Positions 45,652 to 54,040 of a stretch of DNA of 64,000 bases are shown here, one piece after another (within the stretch, counting starts at the first letter, position 1; every line of letters begins with the position of its first letter). Source of the DNA: Anaerobacillus alkalidiazotrophicus (lineage in GTDB: Bacteria; Bacillota; Bacilli; Bacillales_H; Anaerobacillaceae); the NCBI RefSeq assembly GCF_001866055.1, contig NZ_MLQS01000030.1:125500-189499 (forward strand). The letters run 5' to 3'. Below the pieces are notes generated by a model. The model was not told the DNA's origin. It did no database searches and was given only the letters and a program-made list of their open reading frames with translations. The position numbers and the translations under genes are program-made.

Positions 45652-46287
45652 ATGGCAACTACACATAGATATTCAAAAGGTGAGGAAATTGCAAACGCCA
45701 TAAGTCATGGGGTTGGGATCGTATTTAGTATTTCTGCATTAACATTGTTGATTGTGTTTGCTTCTATCGAGGGGGCAGTTTCAAGTATAATTAGCTTTAC
45801 TGTTTACGGAGTGACGATGGTACTATTATATGTATCATCCACATTACTTCACGCATTCCCAGAAGGTAAGGTGAAAAATCTTTTTGAAATTTTTGACCAT
45901 TCCTCTATTTATTTGTTTATTGCAGGCTCTTATACCCCGATCTTAGTAAATGTTATTGGTGGCAAATTGGGTTATTCATTACTCGCTTTACTCTGGTCTA
46001 TTGCTGGAATAGGTATTGTTTTTAAAGTATTTTTTGTTCGCCGTTTTTTATATACATCTACTCTTTTGTATATTTTGATGGGTTGGTTGATTGTCTTTGC
46101 ATGGCAACCGCTTGTGAAGAATTTTCATGATATTGGTGTTATTTTGTTAATTATTGGTGGACTATTATATACAGTCGGTGCTTTATTTTATATGTTTCGT
46201 TGGTTCCCTTTTCATCATATGGTATGGCACATTTTTGTTTTAGCAGGTACAGTTGTACACTTTTTGGCGATATTATTATTTGCATAG
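45652..46287 (+). CDS. Hemolysin III/PAQR-family membrane protein
   Basis: 211 residues, seven helices, with the family motifs EEIANAISHGVGIVFS, SSTLLHAFPEG, FDHSSIYLFIAGSYTP and the end HMVWHIFVLAGTVVHFLAI; the conserved His and Asp residues form a zinc site as in adiponectin receptors. Name-giving hemolysin activity is doubtful; a lipid hydrolase role is suspected. ATG with AAAGGAG. Confidence 0.92.
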   Translation: MATTHRYSKGEEIANAISHGVGIVFSISALTLLIVFASIEGAVSSIISFTVYGVTMVLLYVSSTLLHAFPEGKVKNLFEIFDHSSIYLFIAGSYTPILVNVIGGKLGYSLLALLWSIAGIGIVFKVFFVRRFLYTSTLLYILMGWLIVFAWQPLVKNFHDIGVILLIIGGLLYTVGALFYMFRWFPFHHMVWHIFVLAGTVVHFLAILLFA

Positions 46288-46319
46288 GGTACATCGGTTA
46301 GTAAGTAAATATAATAAAA

Positions 46320-46357
46320 AATAAGAGCGTTCAAAGTGAAATTTGAACGCTCTTATT
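46320..46357. terminator. Bidirectional terminator
   Basis: AATAAGAGCGTTCAAA / TTTGAACGCTCTTATT between convergent genes. Confidence 0.85.
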
Positions 46358-46369
46358 CGACATTCCTAG

Positions 46370-46474
46370 TTAGTATTTAACAAATGCAGCGCCAATGATA
46401 ACTAGTAAGATGAACAGAACTAGAATTAACGTAAAATCAGTGATTGGCTTAGGGGCTGGTGGGTAATAACTCAT
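46370..46474 (-). CDS. YjcZ-family mini-protein (34 residues)
   Basis: Begins MSYYPPAPKPITDF, then the helix TLILVLFILLVIIGAAFVKY. The helix is almost identical to that of the protein at 10688-10789 (TLILVLFILLVIIG), so the two are paralogues. ATG after GAAAGGTGGTG. Family is linked to sporulation. Confidence 0.85.
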   Translation of the reverse strand: MSYYPPAPKPITDFTLILVLFILLVIIGAAFVKY

Positions 46475-46593
46475 GTAATTCACCACCTTTCATTATGGTT
46501 AGTACATACTATGCAAGGCATTTTAGAAAGATATGGATAAAAGTACTGTAAGTAGAGAAATGTATTTTTGTGTAATAGATGATTGTATTTTAT

Positions 46594-46690
46594 CCCACTC
46601 TTAAGGGGCAGTGAGACCTCCACTGACGTAAATTGGAAAAAGTTGGCTAACTAAGGCATAGCTAGCTTCTTTAGACTAGGTTTGCTAAGT
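46594..46690. repeat. TTTAT hairpin element, copy 9 (left part)
   Basis: TTTAT, then CCCACTCTTAAGGGGCAGTG and AGACCTCCACT; the remainder is unrelated or decayed and runs into copy 10. Confidence 0.65.
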
Positions 46691-46698
46691 TTTTTTAT

Positions 46699-46910
46699 CC
46701 CACTCTTAAGGGGCAAGTAAGACCCCCACCTCAAAACTTAAGAAAATCGAGAAGTTTAGGTGGGGGATAAACTGCCCCTAAAGGTCCGATATAGAATAAC
46801 TTTCATCAGTGAAAGCTGATGATTAGTTATTCTTATGCCTGTGGTATAAGTTGAACTAACAATCAGTGGGGGATGAAGGAAAACCCCCACTGATTGAAGT
46901 TCAGCTTTAT
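46699..46910. repeat. TTTAT hairpin element, copy 10 (full length)
   Basis: Nearly identical to copies 1 and 2. The right-end TTTAT carries the stop codon of the gene at 46907. Confidence 0.92.
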
Positions 46911-48010
46911 TTCATTTTGCCACGCGCATCGACTAACCATTCATCGACGATTAATCCGTTATGATGCACAATGTAATGATCAAAAAGGTTAGCTACGGCA
47001 CAAGAATGGTTTGGAATAATTTGAACTTTATCAGTAAGTTTTAATGAAGTTTTGCTAGAAAGAGTACCGACACCGTGTTCCTCTGATAGTCGCGCAAGAG
47101 TAACTTCAGGGTAATTAATGATCGAACCATATCCAACAACACTCTTGTTTCCATGAGCCCCTTGATCCAGTGATAAAGCTTTACTACCTGTATCAAAAAT
47201 AATCCGTTCCTTCTTACAACTAACGACTGATGCAAGGATGGTTAATGCACATCGAGATGGAGTGGTTACACCTAAGCCGACCTGACACATATCAAAAAAG
47301 GCGGCGTTTCCAGGACGGATTTCTGTTATCCCTTTTATTTTTGCACCAAATTTAAATGTCGGTGTAGAACCTATGCTACGATGTTTGATAGGTATATTTA
47401 CTTCTTCACATGCCTTTGCACTTTGTAACACAACTTTAGCTTCAGCCGTAGCAATGGCTTTAACTTCCTCTAGTGAACTTGCAGCATAAGAATGCCCTGC
47501 ATGTGTAAAAATACCTGTTAATGTTAGGTTAGGTAATTTTGTAATAGCTGTAGCTAACTCGACGACTTCCTCAACCTCAATACCACAACGGTTTAGTCCG
47601 GAATTTATTTTGATCCAAACCTCTAGTCGCTTTCTTCCTACAAATGCTTTATTTACAAGAATAGCTTGCTCAATTGAATCTATAGCAATGGTCGTTTCTG
47701 TTTTTTCTGCCAAAGATTGCAGACGTTGTAGTTTACGAGAGTTAGAAAGAGGGTAGGCAATTAAGATATTAGTAATTCCTGCTTCAGCCATTATTTCGGC
47801 CTCTTCAAGCTTTGCTACTGTTATTCCACAAGCTCCTTTAGCCATCTGCATTTTAGCAATTTGGATACTTTTATGAGTTTTTATGTGCGGTCGCCACTTG
47901 ATGTTGTTTGTTTTAGCGATGGTGCTAATTTCATTTACGTTTTGTTCAAGTTTAGTTAGGTCAAGTAACATGGCTGGAGTATCTAACGAAAAAATTGATT
48001 TATTTTTCAA
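46907..48010 (-). CDS. DSD1-family PLP enzyme (D-serine dehydratase / D-threonine aldolase-like)
   Basis: 367 residues, alanine-racemase-type barrel. RPHIKTHKS holds the PLP lysine; GIFTHAGHSY and the C-terminal IPNHSCAVANLF supply the metal site (His and Cys as in zinc-dependent D-serine dehydratase; D-threonine aldolases have His-Asp). So D-serine dehydratase-like chemistry is favoured. TTG start after GAGGTGAT. Stop codon at an element end. Confidence 0.88.
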   Translation of the reverse strand: MKNKSIFSLDTPAMLLDLTKLEQNVNEISTIAKTNNIKWRPHIKTHKSIQIAKMQMAKGACGITVAKLEEAEIMAEAGITNILIAYPLSNSRKLQRLQSLAEKTETTIAIDSIEQAILVNKAFVGRKRLEVWIKINSGLNRCGIEVEEVVELATAITKLPNLTLTGIFTHAGHSYAASSLEEVKAIATAEAKVVLQSAKACEEVNIPIKHRSIGSTPTFKFGAKIKGITEIRPGNAAFFDMCQVGLGVTTPSRCALTILASVVSCKKERIIFDTGSKALSLDQGAHGNKSVVGYGSIINYPEVTLARLSEEHGVGTLSSKTSLKLTDKVQIIPNHSCAVANLFDHYIVHHNGLIVDEWLVDARGKMK

Positions 48011-48348
48011 GATTTATCACCTCATAAGTTCATTAGATTATATTTTTTTATGAAAGTATAGATTCTTAAAGTAGCTTCATTTTCTACAGAATGCACCACT
48101 TTCCCTTGGCGAAAAGTAACTAGTGATGCATTCTATTGCTTATCCTAGTGATCAAGACTGCATACGTATTTAGAAAAAGACAATTTTATTTACTATGTGC
48201 CTATCCACCATTTACAATGGATATTAATGGAACTTCTAATTTATTATTGGAATGACAAATTTAAAGAGTCCCAATTATAAGAAAAACGAAGCGAATCATA
48301 ATCGGTTTGTGATTAGTTAAGTTTTTCTAATAGGGAGTAGATGGCCAA

Positions 48349-48904
48349 ATGGAGATAGATGTTTTAAAGAATTTATTAAATGAACTCGGTTATTTTGGTG
48401 TTTTTTTATGGTTATGGTTAGGAATGCTTGGTATACCAGTTCCGAATGAAGTGGTCGTAGCATCAATAGGTTATTTGTCAACTACACCTTTATTAAAAAT
48501 AGAGAAAGTTATTATTATTGGTTATTTAGGGTTAATATCTAGTTTAACTACTAGCTATCTACTAGGTAGAATCGTAGGAAAACGGTTTGTGAGATACTTT
48601 TCTATAAAGCCTGGATCAAAATCCTCACTCCGTAAAGCTTCCAAATTTAATAAAAAAATATCATGTGTATTCTTTAATCATTAGCTATTTTATACCTGGT
48701 GTACGTAATTTTGTCCCATTTTTATATGGTATGATGCGGCATTCTTATTTAAGGTTTGCTCTACTTTCCTATTTTACAGCTTTTGTTTGGTTTAGTCTCT
48801 TTTTTTATTTAGGAATGATCACTGGTCAAAATAGTGATAGTTCAACCTTTGTCACTATATCAGCATTAATAATTCTTATATTAGGATTTTTATCCCACTC
48901 TTAA
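48349..48904 (+). pseudogene. Broken DedA-family membrane protein gene
   Basis: The first part (48349 to about 48655) encodes a DedA start (LGYFGVFLWLWLGMLGIPVPNEVVVASIGYLS) and GRIVGKRFVRYF. After a frameshift near 48655-48665 the DedA end continues in another frame (YSLIISYFIPGVRNFVPFLYGMM ... SYFTAFVWFSLFFYLGMITG). The last residues are replaced by a TTTAT element that supplies the stop. DedA proteins are lipid scramblases/flippases. 48011-48348 holds nothing clear. Confidence 0.85.
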
Positions 48905-49049
48905 GGGGCAAGTAAGACCCCCACCTCAAAACTTAAGAAAATCGAGAAGTTTAGGTGGGGGATAAACTGCCCCTAAAGGTCCGATATAGAATAACTAACA
49001 ATCAGTGGGGGATGAAGGAAAACCCCCACTGATTGAAGTTCAGCTTTAT
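48894..49049. repeat. TTTAT hairpin element, copy 11 (internal deletion, inside dedA)
   Basis: TTTAT 48889-48893 and 49045-49049; both terminal hairpins intact, middle hairpin lost by a deletion different from that in copy 4. Inserted in the 3' end of the dedA reading frame. Confidence 0.9.
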
Positions 49050-49137
49050 TTGTTAACTGGATTAAACGAAAAAAAGAGTCGAAGAACAGTTACATGGGTG
49101 AAGTTGTAAATTGAAAAATCTTGTAGGGAGGGGTGAA

Positions 49138-50283
49138 ATGGTGAGAGAAGCAGTCATCGTTCAAGCGGTACGAACACCAATTGGTCGGAGAAATGGGATA
49201 TTAAGTAGTATACGCCCAGATGAAATGTTATCTCTTGTTCTTAGTGAGGTTGTAAAAAGGGCAGGAATTAGTAAGAAAGAAATAGATGATGTCATTTGTG
49301 GCTGTGTTACTCAGTGTAGTGAGCAAGCAGCTAATATTGCTAGGATAGCTGCGCTTATCGCTGGTTTTCCTAAAGAAGTTCCTGGAGTAACGATCGATAG
49401 ACAGTGTGGTTCTAGCGAACAAGCTATTCATTTTGCAGCGCAAGCAATTCTTAGTGGCGACATGGATGTCGTTATTGCTTCAGGTGTAGAGAGTATGTCA
49501 AGGGTGCCGATGTTTTCACAGTTTCAAGGTCGTAAAGAAAGTAAAAGGCTTTCTGACCAATATGAAATGGTACATCAAGGTTTGTCAGCTGAACGAATTG
49601 CCGACAATTGGAACTTGAGCCGTCAACAATTAGATGAATTTGCATTGAGTAGTCACCAAAAAGCAATAAGGGCGAGAGAAAAGTTTAAACAAGAAATGAT
49701 GCCATTGGACATTGAAGTTAATGGTGAAAAACATCGTGTAACTGAGGATGAAGGTCCAAGGGATAACACTTCTTTAGCCAAACTATCTAATTTAAAAACC
49801 CCATTTTTAGAGAATGGGAGAATAACAGCTGGTAATGCTAGTCAAATCAGTGATGGTGCAGCAGCAATTTTAATTATGTCAAAAGAAAAAGCCTTACAGT
49901 TAGGAGTGAAAGGAAAATTTCGAATTGTAGCTCGAACCGTAGTCGGTTCAGATCCTACTTTAATGCTAACAGGTCCAATTTTTGCGACAAAAAAGGTATT
50001 ACAAAAAGCAGGGTTAACCTTGAAAGATATTGACTTATTTGAAATAAACGAAGCTTTTGCGTCTGTGCCTTTAGTGTGTGAAAAAGAATTAGGGATTAAT
50101 AGGGATAAGATAAATGTAAACGGTGGTGCAATAGCATTAGGACATCCTCTTGGTGCTACAGGAGCAAGAATGATGACAACGTTATGCCATGAATTAGAAA
50201 GAAGTGGCTTGCGGTATGGACTTACAGCTATTTGTGAAGGATATGGAATGGCCAATGCGACTATTATTGAACGTATTAAGTGA
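49138..50283 (+). CDS. Thiolase / acetyl-CoA acetyltransferase
   Basis: 381 residues from the ATG at 49138 (GGGAGGGGTG before it). Active-site Cys in IDRQCGSSEQA (about residue 91), the catalytic His in GGAIALGHPLGATG and the second Cys in ICEGYGMAN. The last motif is CEGYGMA rather than the usual CxGGGxG. Either beta-oxidation thiolase or acetoacetyl-CoA synthesis; no fatty-acid genes adjoin. Confidence 0.93.
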   Translation: MVREAVIVQAVRTPIGRRNGILSSIRPDEMLSLVLSEVVKRAGISKKEIDDVICGCVTQCSEQAANIARIAALIAGFPKEVPGVTIDRQCGSSEQAIHFAAQAILSGDMDVVIASGVESMSRVPMFSQFQGRKESKRLSDQYEMVHQGLSAERIADNWNLSRQQLDEFALSSHQKAIRAREKFKQEMMPLDIEVNGEKHRVTEDEGPRDNTSLAKLSNLKTPFLENGRITAGNASQISDGAAAILIMSKEKALQLGVKGKFRIVARTVVGSDPTLMLTGPIFATKKVLQKAGLTLKDIDLFEINEAFASVPLVCEKELGINRDKINVNGGAIALGHPLGATGARMMTTLCHELERSGLRYGLTAICEGYGMANATIIERIK

Positions 50284-50290
50284 ACTACTA

Positions 50291-50326
50291 AATAAGACAC
50301 CCATAAGTTGAATGGGTGTCTTATTA
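50291..50326. terminator. Bidirectional terminator
   Basis: AATAAGACACCCAT / ATGGGTGTCTTATT. Confidence 0.85.
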
Positions 50327-50348
50327 TAATCGAAGATTATGTTTCTTT

Positions 50349-51248
50349 CTATTCACTAAGCTTAAATCCTTCATCAAGGGTAACGAAAGTAAATCCTTGC
50401 TCTTTTAATAAAGGAATGGCTAATTTCACACCCTCTGTTGTTCCCTTTAAAGGCTGATTCATATGTAACAAAGCTATTGATCCGGGTTTTGATGACAGTA
50501 AGGCTTCTTTGACTTGGTTTGCTGAATAGGTAGCTCCAGCATCACCAAGAATGTCATAGTTTACAACTTTCATCCCCAAATCTTCAACAATTTGAACAGC
50601 TATTTCATCATAAAAAGCTGTACCAGAACGGAAATAACGAACTTTTAGACCTGTAAGTTCGTATATTTTTTTATAATTATTGATCACTTCGTCAATCACC
50701 TCATGGACACTCGATGTTGCATTAATTCCCCAAGCAGTTCCACCTTTAATTGATAAAGGTCGATGATTAGTCCCGTGGTTTTCAATTTGAAATTGTTTAA
50801 GGTTTGCCAAATAAAGAAATTCCTCCAAGTTATTGTTAATCCACCGACTATTAATAAATAATGTAGCAGGAATTCCTTCGTCCACTAAAAAGTTGATTAG
50901 TTCCTTATCGTAGTCACTTCCCCATTCCCCACCACATGCATCAAACGTTAATGCTATGACTTTTTCCTGCGTTGGTAGTCTATGTATAACGCCAGAAACA
51001 TTTTCGCCCCATTGCTTTGGCTCCGGATACTGTTGGGCATTAATTTGCATAATTTTTTCTTCTAGCAAATAAAAACTATTATTTTCTAGAAAAGAGATAC
51101 TCAAAGGTACATTAATTAATAATTTACTTCTCATTATATGGTGATGATCGTCAGCCAAGGTTATTCTTTCTTTTTGAAAAAGAAAAAAAGCGAAACTCCC
51201 AGCGACAATAATATTGACCATTAGTATCAAAGTAATTTTCCTTACCAC
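50349..51248 (-). CDS. Polysaccharide deacetylase
   Basis: 299 residues, one N-terminal helix (anchor or signal), then the NodB-type domain: LTFDACGGEWGSDYD (first Asp pair), ENHGTNHRPLS (two metal His), VRYFRSGTAFYDE (Arg/Pro motif variant) and IALLHMNQP (catalytic His). Probably trims acetyl groups from peptidoglycan or another wall polymer. GTG start after AAGGTGGT. Confidence 0.92.
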   Translation of the reverse strand: MVRKITLILMVNIIVAGSFAFFLFQKERITLADDHHHIMRSKLLINVPLSISFLENNSFYLLEEKIMQINAQQYPEPKQWGENVSGVIHRLPTQEKVIALTFDACGGEWGSDYDKELINFLVDEGIPATLFINSRWINNNLEEFLYLANLKQFQIENHGTNHRPLSIKGGTAWGINATSSVHEVIDEVINNYKKIYELTGLKVRYFRSGTAFYDEIAVQIVEDLGMKVVNYDILGDAGATYSANQVKEALLSSKPGSIALLHMNQPLKGTTEGVKLAIPLLKEQGFTFVTLDEGFKLSE

Positions 51249-51650
51249 TATTTTTTACCACCTTTATGAGTATGTTTGACCTATTAATACTATAAATTAA
51301 AGTTGTGTAAAAATATACAAAGTTTTATTTGTGATAAAGTCAATTTATATCATGTGAAATAATTTGTGAAGGTTATAACGCTGTTGTTATATAGATATAG
51401 TTATTTAGGTGCGTAGGTAAGACCGACTGATTGTAAAGTTTTAAAATTTCTCTTTTGTAAGGTTATATTTCTTTTCTAGAAAAATTATCTTGAGAAAGTA
51501 CCTGTTGTAACAAAGTGTTCACAGGAAGTGATGAAAATCACAGAATCTAAGCTGACGTTAATGGTACTCTTTTAACTGTTAGATGAGATAGCTCGTTACT
51601 TGTGATTTTTTGAACTATCAGAAAGTATAAAATTTTATGGATGATAGTAT

Positions 51651-51707
51651 AAGAAAAGCTAAGGCTTTCGCCATTAAGACCCCGCGATAAGCCAAGCTTT
51701 TCTAACA
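51651..51707. repeat. Short hairpin repeat, copy H2
   Basis: GAAAAGCTAAGGCTTTCGC ... GATAAGCCAAGCTTTTCTAAC; same family as 8626-8697. 51249-51650 holds no gene I can see. Confidence 0.55.
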
Positions 51708-51721
51708 TAATCAGAATTTAT

Positions 51722-51803
51722 CCCACTCTTAAGGGGCAGTAAGTTAAACTAACAATCAGTGGGGGACGAAGGAAAACCCCCACTGATTGAAGTTCAGCTT
51801 TAT
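51722..51803. repeat. TTTAT hairpin element, copy 12 (82 bp, inside R6)
   Basis: Left flank TTTAT 51717-51721, end TTTAT 51799-51803. Lost the large inner part but kept both tips and the right hairpin. Inserted between AATTTAT and AAATTTC of R6; the empty site is seen in R2. Confidence 0.92.
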
Positions 51804-51920
51804 AAATTTCCAACTTGGAAACTGTCTTGCGCAAGCAGCCTACGAGCTCGGTCACTTTAGTCAAGCAACTGACTTCAGTTACCTCTTGAAATCCTTCGTT
51901 GATTAACTTCATGCAGCTTT

Positions 51921-52013
51921 GCTCCTGCGATTACTCGTCGCACGGAAAACAACTGCTCCTGCGATTACTCGTCGCACGGAAAACAACTGCTCCTGCGATT
52001 ACTCGTCGCACAA
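51921..52013 (+). repeat. 34-base tandem repeat, about 2.7 units
   Basis: GCTCCTGCGATTACTCGTCG plus CACGGAAAACAACT repeated at 51921, 51955 and 51989. A single related unit is at about 12551-12580. Confidence 0.85.
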
Positions 52014-52534
52014 AACACTGCTTCGAGGAAGCTTACTACGAAGCAGTACTTGAAGACGCAGAAGCACGTAAGAAGCCAAAGAACGGCTTCTGTCAAAGGC
52101 CGCCCCAGTGAAGCTACTACTTGAATTACTTCGAAGCGGCTTTGCGAAGAGCAAACGGAGTGGCACACGAGCAGCTGCTCGTGACCAAGGCGCTTGCGCT
52201 TTTCTTGTCCAAGAGTCTGGGGAGACTTATAAAATAAACGATACTCATAACGTGAAAATTAAAAATAATAGGTTTTTGGAAGAAACTTGGCTCCTTACAT
52301 TGTGACACTAGAAAAATAGGAAAGTTTCAAGTTCAAATTCTTCTTAATTAAAATTTTCATGAAGGGGCTTTGTTCTTTATTGGTGAATACGGAACAAAAG
52401 AGAACGGTTACATTTAGTTTGGTTTCAATGAACGTTTAGGGGAGTATTGATGATCCGAAAATATTGTCCGGATGAGTTTCCAATAACGCTATATTTAGAT
52501 TTAATCAAACTGATTTGAACTTAAGGGTCATAGA

Positions 52535-52626
52535 CCCCCACCTCTAAGCGTAGCGTAGGTGGGAACTTCCATTCAGGTGGAGTTGAGACTCCATCTGAAT
52601 TTCCGATGTTCTAGCGAAGCTAGAAC
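52535..52626 (+). other. Cluster of three strong hairpins, IS200/IS605-like 3' end or structured RNA relic
   Basis: CCCACCT/AGGTGGG (52537-52563), ATTCAGGTGGAGT/ACTCCATCTGAAT (52571-52600) and GTTCTAGC/GCTAGAAC (52608-52626) follow each other closely. The pattern GGGTCATAGACCCCCACCTC then a C-rich hairpin resembles the 3' ends of tnpB-carrying elements of Bacillaceae, where the guide (omega) RNA is encoded. No tnpB frame is left upstream. Confidence 0.45.
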
Positions 52627-52960
52627 GAGTTCTCTTGGCGACATATCAACTAGCAGAACAGGACTTGTAGATTAGACAGTCGGTTTCTTACGTACGCCAG
52701 TAAGTGATAAATCTGATATTAGCATTTTGGTAGCTGTAGTTGTGGGTCGTATCTTTTTATGTATTATCCATTGAAACTCTAAAGTATCTTAAGGAATGAT
52801 AAAAAGTGATGTACCGGTTAAATACGCCAAAGAGCATTATGGAAATTCGTATGATGAATTAGTAACAAAAAGTTGAAATTAAAGAAGTAAAATCTCAGAA
52901 TAGCAATAAGGGAGGCGTAATGCTTTCCCTCATCTTATCGAATAAAGGAAACAAAAACAG

Positions 52961-52994
52961 AAAGCTGTCCCCACTAGTGGACAGCTATTTTTTT
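52961..52994 (+). terminator. Intrinsic terminator
   Basis: AAAGCTGTCC / GGACAGCT then ATTTTTTT. The area 52300-53400 otherwise shows only short broken frames (for example around 52800-52870 and 53220-53340), which look like decayed genes. Confidence 0.75.
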
Positions 52995-53412
52995 CTAATT
53001 TTAAATTTCATTTTGAACAGGATCAACTATAACGATGCGTTGTATATATGAACTCAACAACAAACTCCCAAATTATATAAACCTTCAAACATTCATTTCT
53101 GCGAAACAAACAGGATGGATGAAGCAATTAGATAAGTCAGAAGTTGTAGAAATAAAGTCAAATATTGAAAAAAGTCTCCAATCATTGCTCGAGTAAAAAT
53201 GAACGTTTATGATGGGAATATAAAGGATAGATCATAGAATTAACAGATTTTTTAGGAGAACAAGATGAGAACATCGAAAATGGTGTGAATAAATTAAAGA
53301 AAATGGCTTTGTTTTATCGAAGGAAAATGAAGGATTCAAGAATTAAGATAGAAAGTGTACTCATTGTATCGTCACAGTAAAACATTTTTATTTAAGAAAG
53401 AGGTGTGCTTCT

Positions 53413-54006
53413 TTGAAGGCAGGGGCAGTAATATTAGCAGGTGGAAAGTCGAGTCGCATGGGGAAAAATAAAGCCCTTTTACAAATTAATGGAATTACGA
53501 CTATTGAAAGAACAAAAAATAGTTTGAGAGAAGTATTTGATGACATTCTTTTAGTTGCTAACGATGCTGAAAAATATCGATTTTTGAATGTCCCAATTAC
53601 AAAAGATAAAGTAATAGATAAAGGGCCACTTGCAGGAATACATGCTGGATTACTTACAGCTAACCATGATACGAACGTTTTTGTAGCTTGCGATATGCCT
53701 TTCATTTCTTCAAAGTTAGCAAAATTGTTAGTAGAGTTAAGTGATGGATATGATGCAGTTGTTCCGGTAATAAACGGTGAACAACATCCTTTGTTCGCTG
53801 TCTATAAAAGATCTATTATAAGAGTGATAGAAAATTGTTTTGAAACTAAACAATTAAGAATTAAGTCACTGCTCAATCAAGTTAATGTAAAATACGTGAC
53901 AGAAGATCAATTGAAAAATAAAGAAATTGATAAACTTGAACAAGTTTTCTATAATATGAATCATCCTTTTGAATATGAAAAAGCAAAGATAATCGCAAAA
54001 CAATAG
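53413..54006 (+). CDS. mobA: Molybdenum cofactor guanylyltransferase
   Basis: 197 residues. The nucleotide-binding start GAVILAGGKSSRMGKNKALL is the MobA signature; GPLAGIHAGLL and VFVACDMPFIS (Mg-binding Asp) follow. Joins GMP to molybdopterin to make the bis-MGD cofactor of respiratory molybdoenzymes. TTG start after AAAGAGGTG. Followed by the broken moeA and by tatA, the remains of a molybdoenzyme maturation cluster. Confidence 0.93.
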   Translation: MKAGAVILAGGKSSRMGKNKALLQINGITTIERTKNSLREVFDDILLVANDAEKYRFLNVPITKDKVIDKGPLAGIHAGLLTANHDTNVFVACDMPFISSKLAKLLVELSDGYDAVVPVINGEQHPLFAVYKRSIIRVIENCFETKQLRIKSLLNQVNVKYVTEDQLKNKEIDKLEQVFYNMNHPFEYEKAKIIAKQ

Positions 54007-54040
54007 CAACTCTCATAGGAAAAAGGAAGGATGGTTAATA

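Larger units (their letters stand above)
51711..52209. repeat. CTAG-type large palindromic repeat, copy R6, interrupted
   Basis: Starts TCAGAATTTAT, is interrupted by TTTAT element copy 12, resumes AAATTTCCAACTTGGAAACTG, and ends AAGGCGCTTGCGCTTTTCTT. Inside are nested hairpins and a 34-base tandem repeat. The longest copy of the family. Confidence 0.8.

Noticed and set aside
48180..48285. Short frame ending YYWNDKF, similar in a few residues to the end of the 8821 ORF
   Set aside because: No convincing start or ribosome site, and the similarity is limited to about five residues.
9259..49049. CRISPR or tRNA-like reading of the dispersed hairpins
   Set aside because: Copies are dispersed over 40 kb, have fixed TTTAT ends and no cloverleaf or cas genes.
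51921..52013. CRISPR-like array
   Set aside because: The units are direct, contiguous 34-base repeats without spacers, so this is a plain tandem repeat.
51718..52308. Several open frames of 60-70 codons on both strands
   Set aside because: All lie in repeat R6, its 34-base tandem repeat and the inserted element; they mirror one another across palindromes.
52800..53340. Possible decayed protein gene(s)
   Set aside because: Short pieces such as AKEHYGNSYDELV can be read, but no family could be named and frames are broken, so no gene is called.
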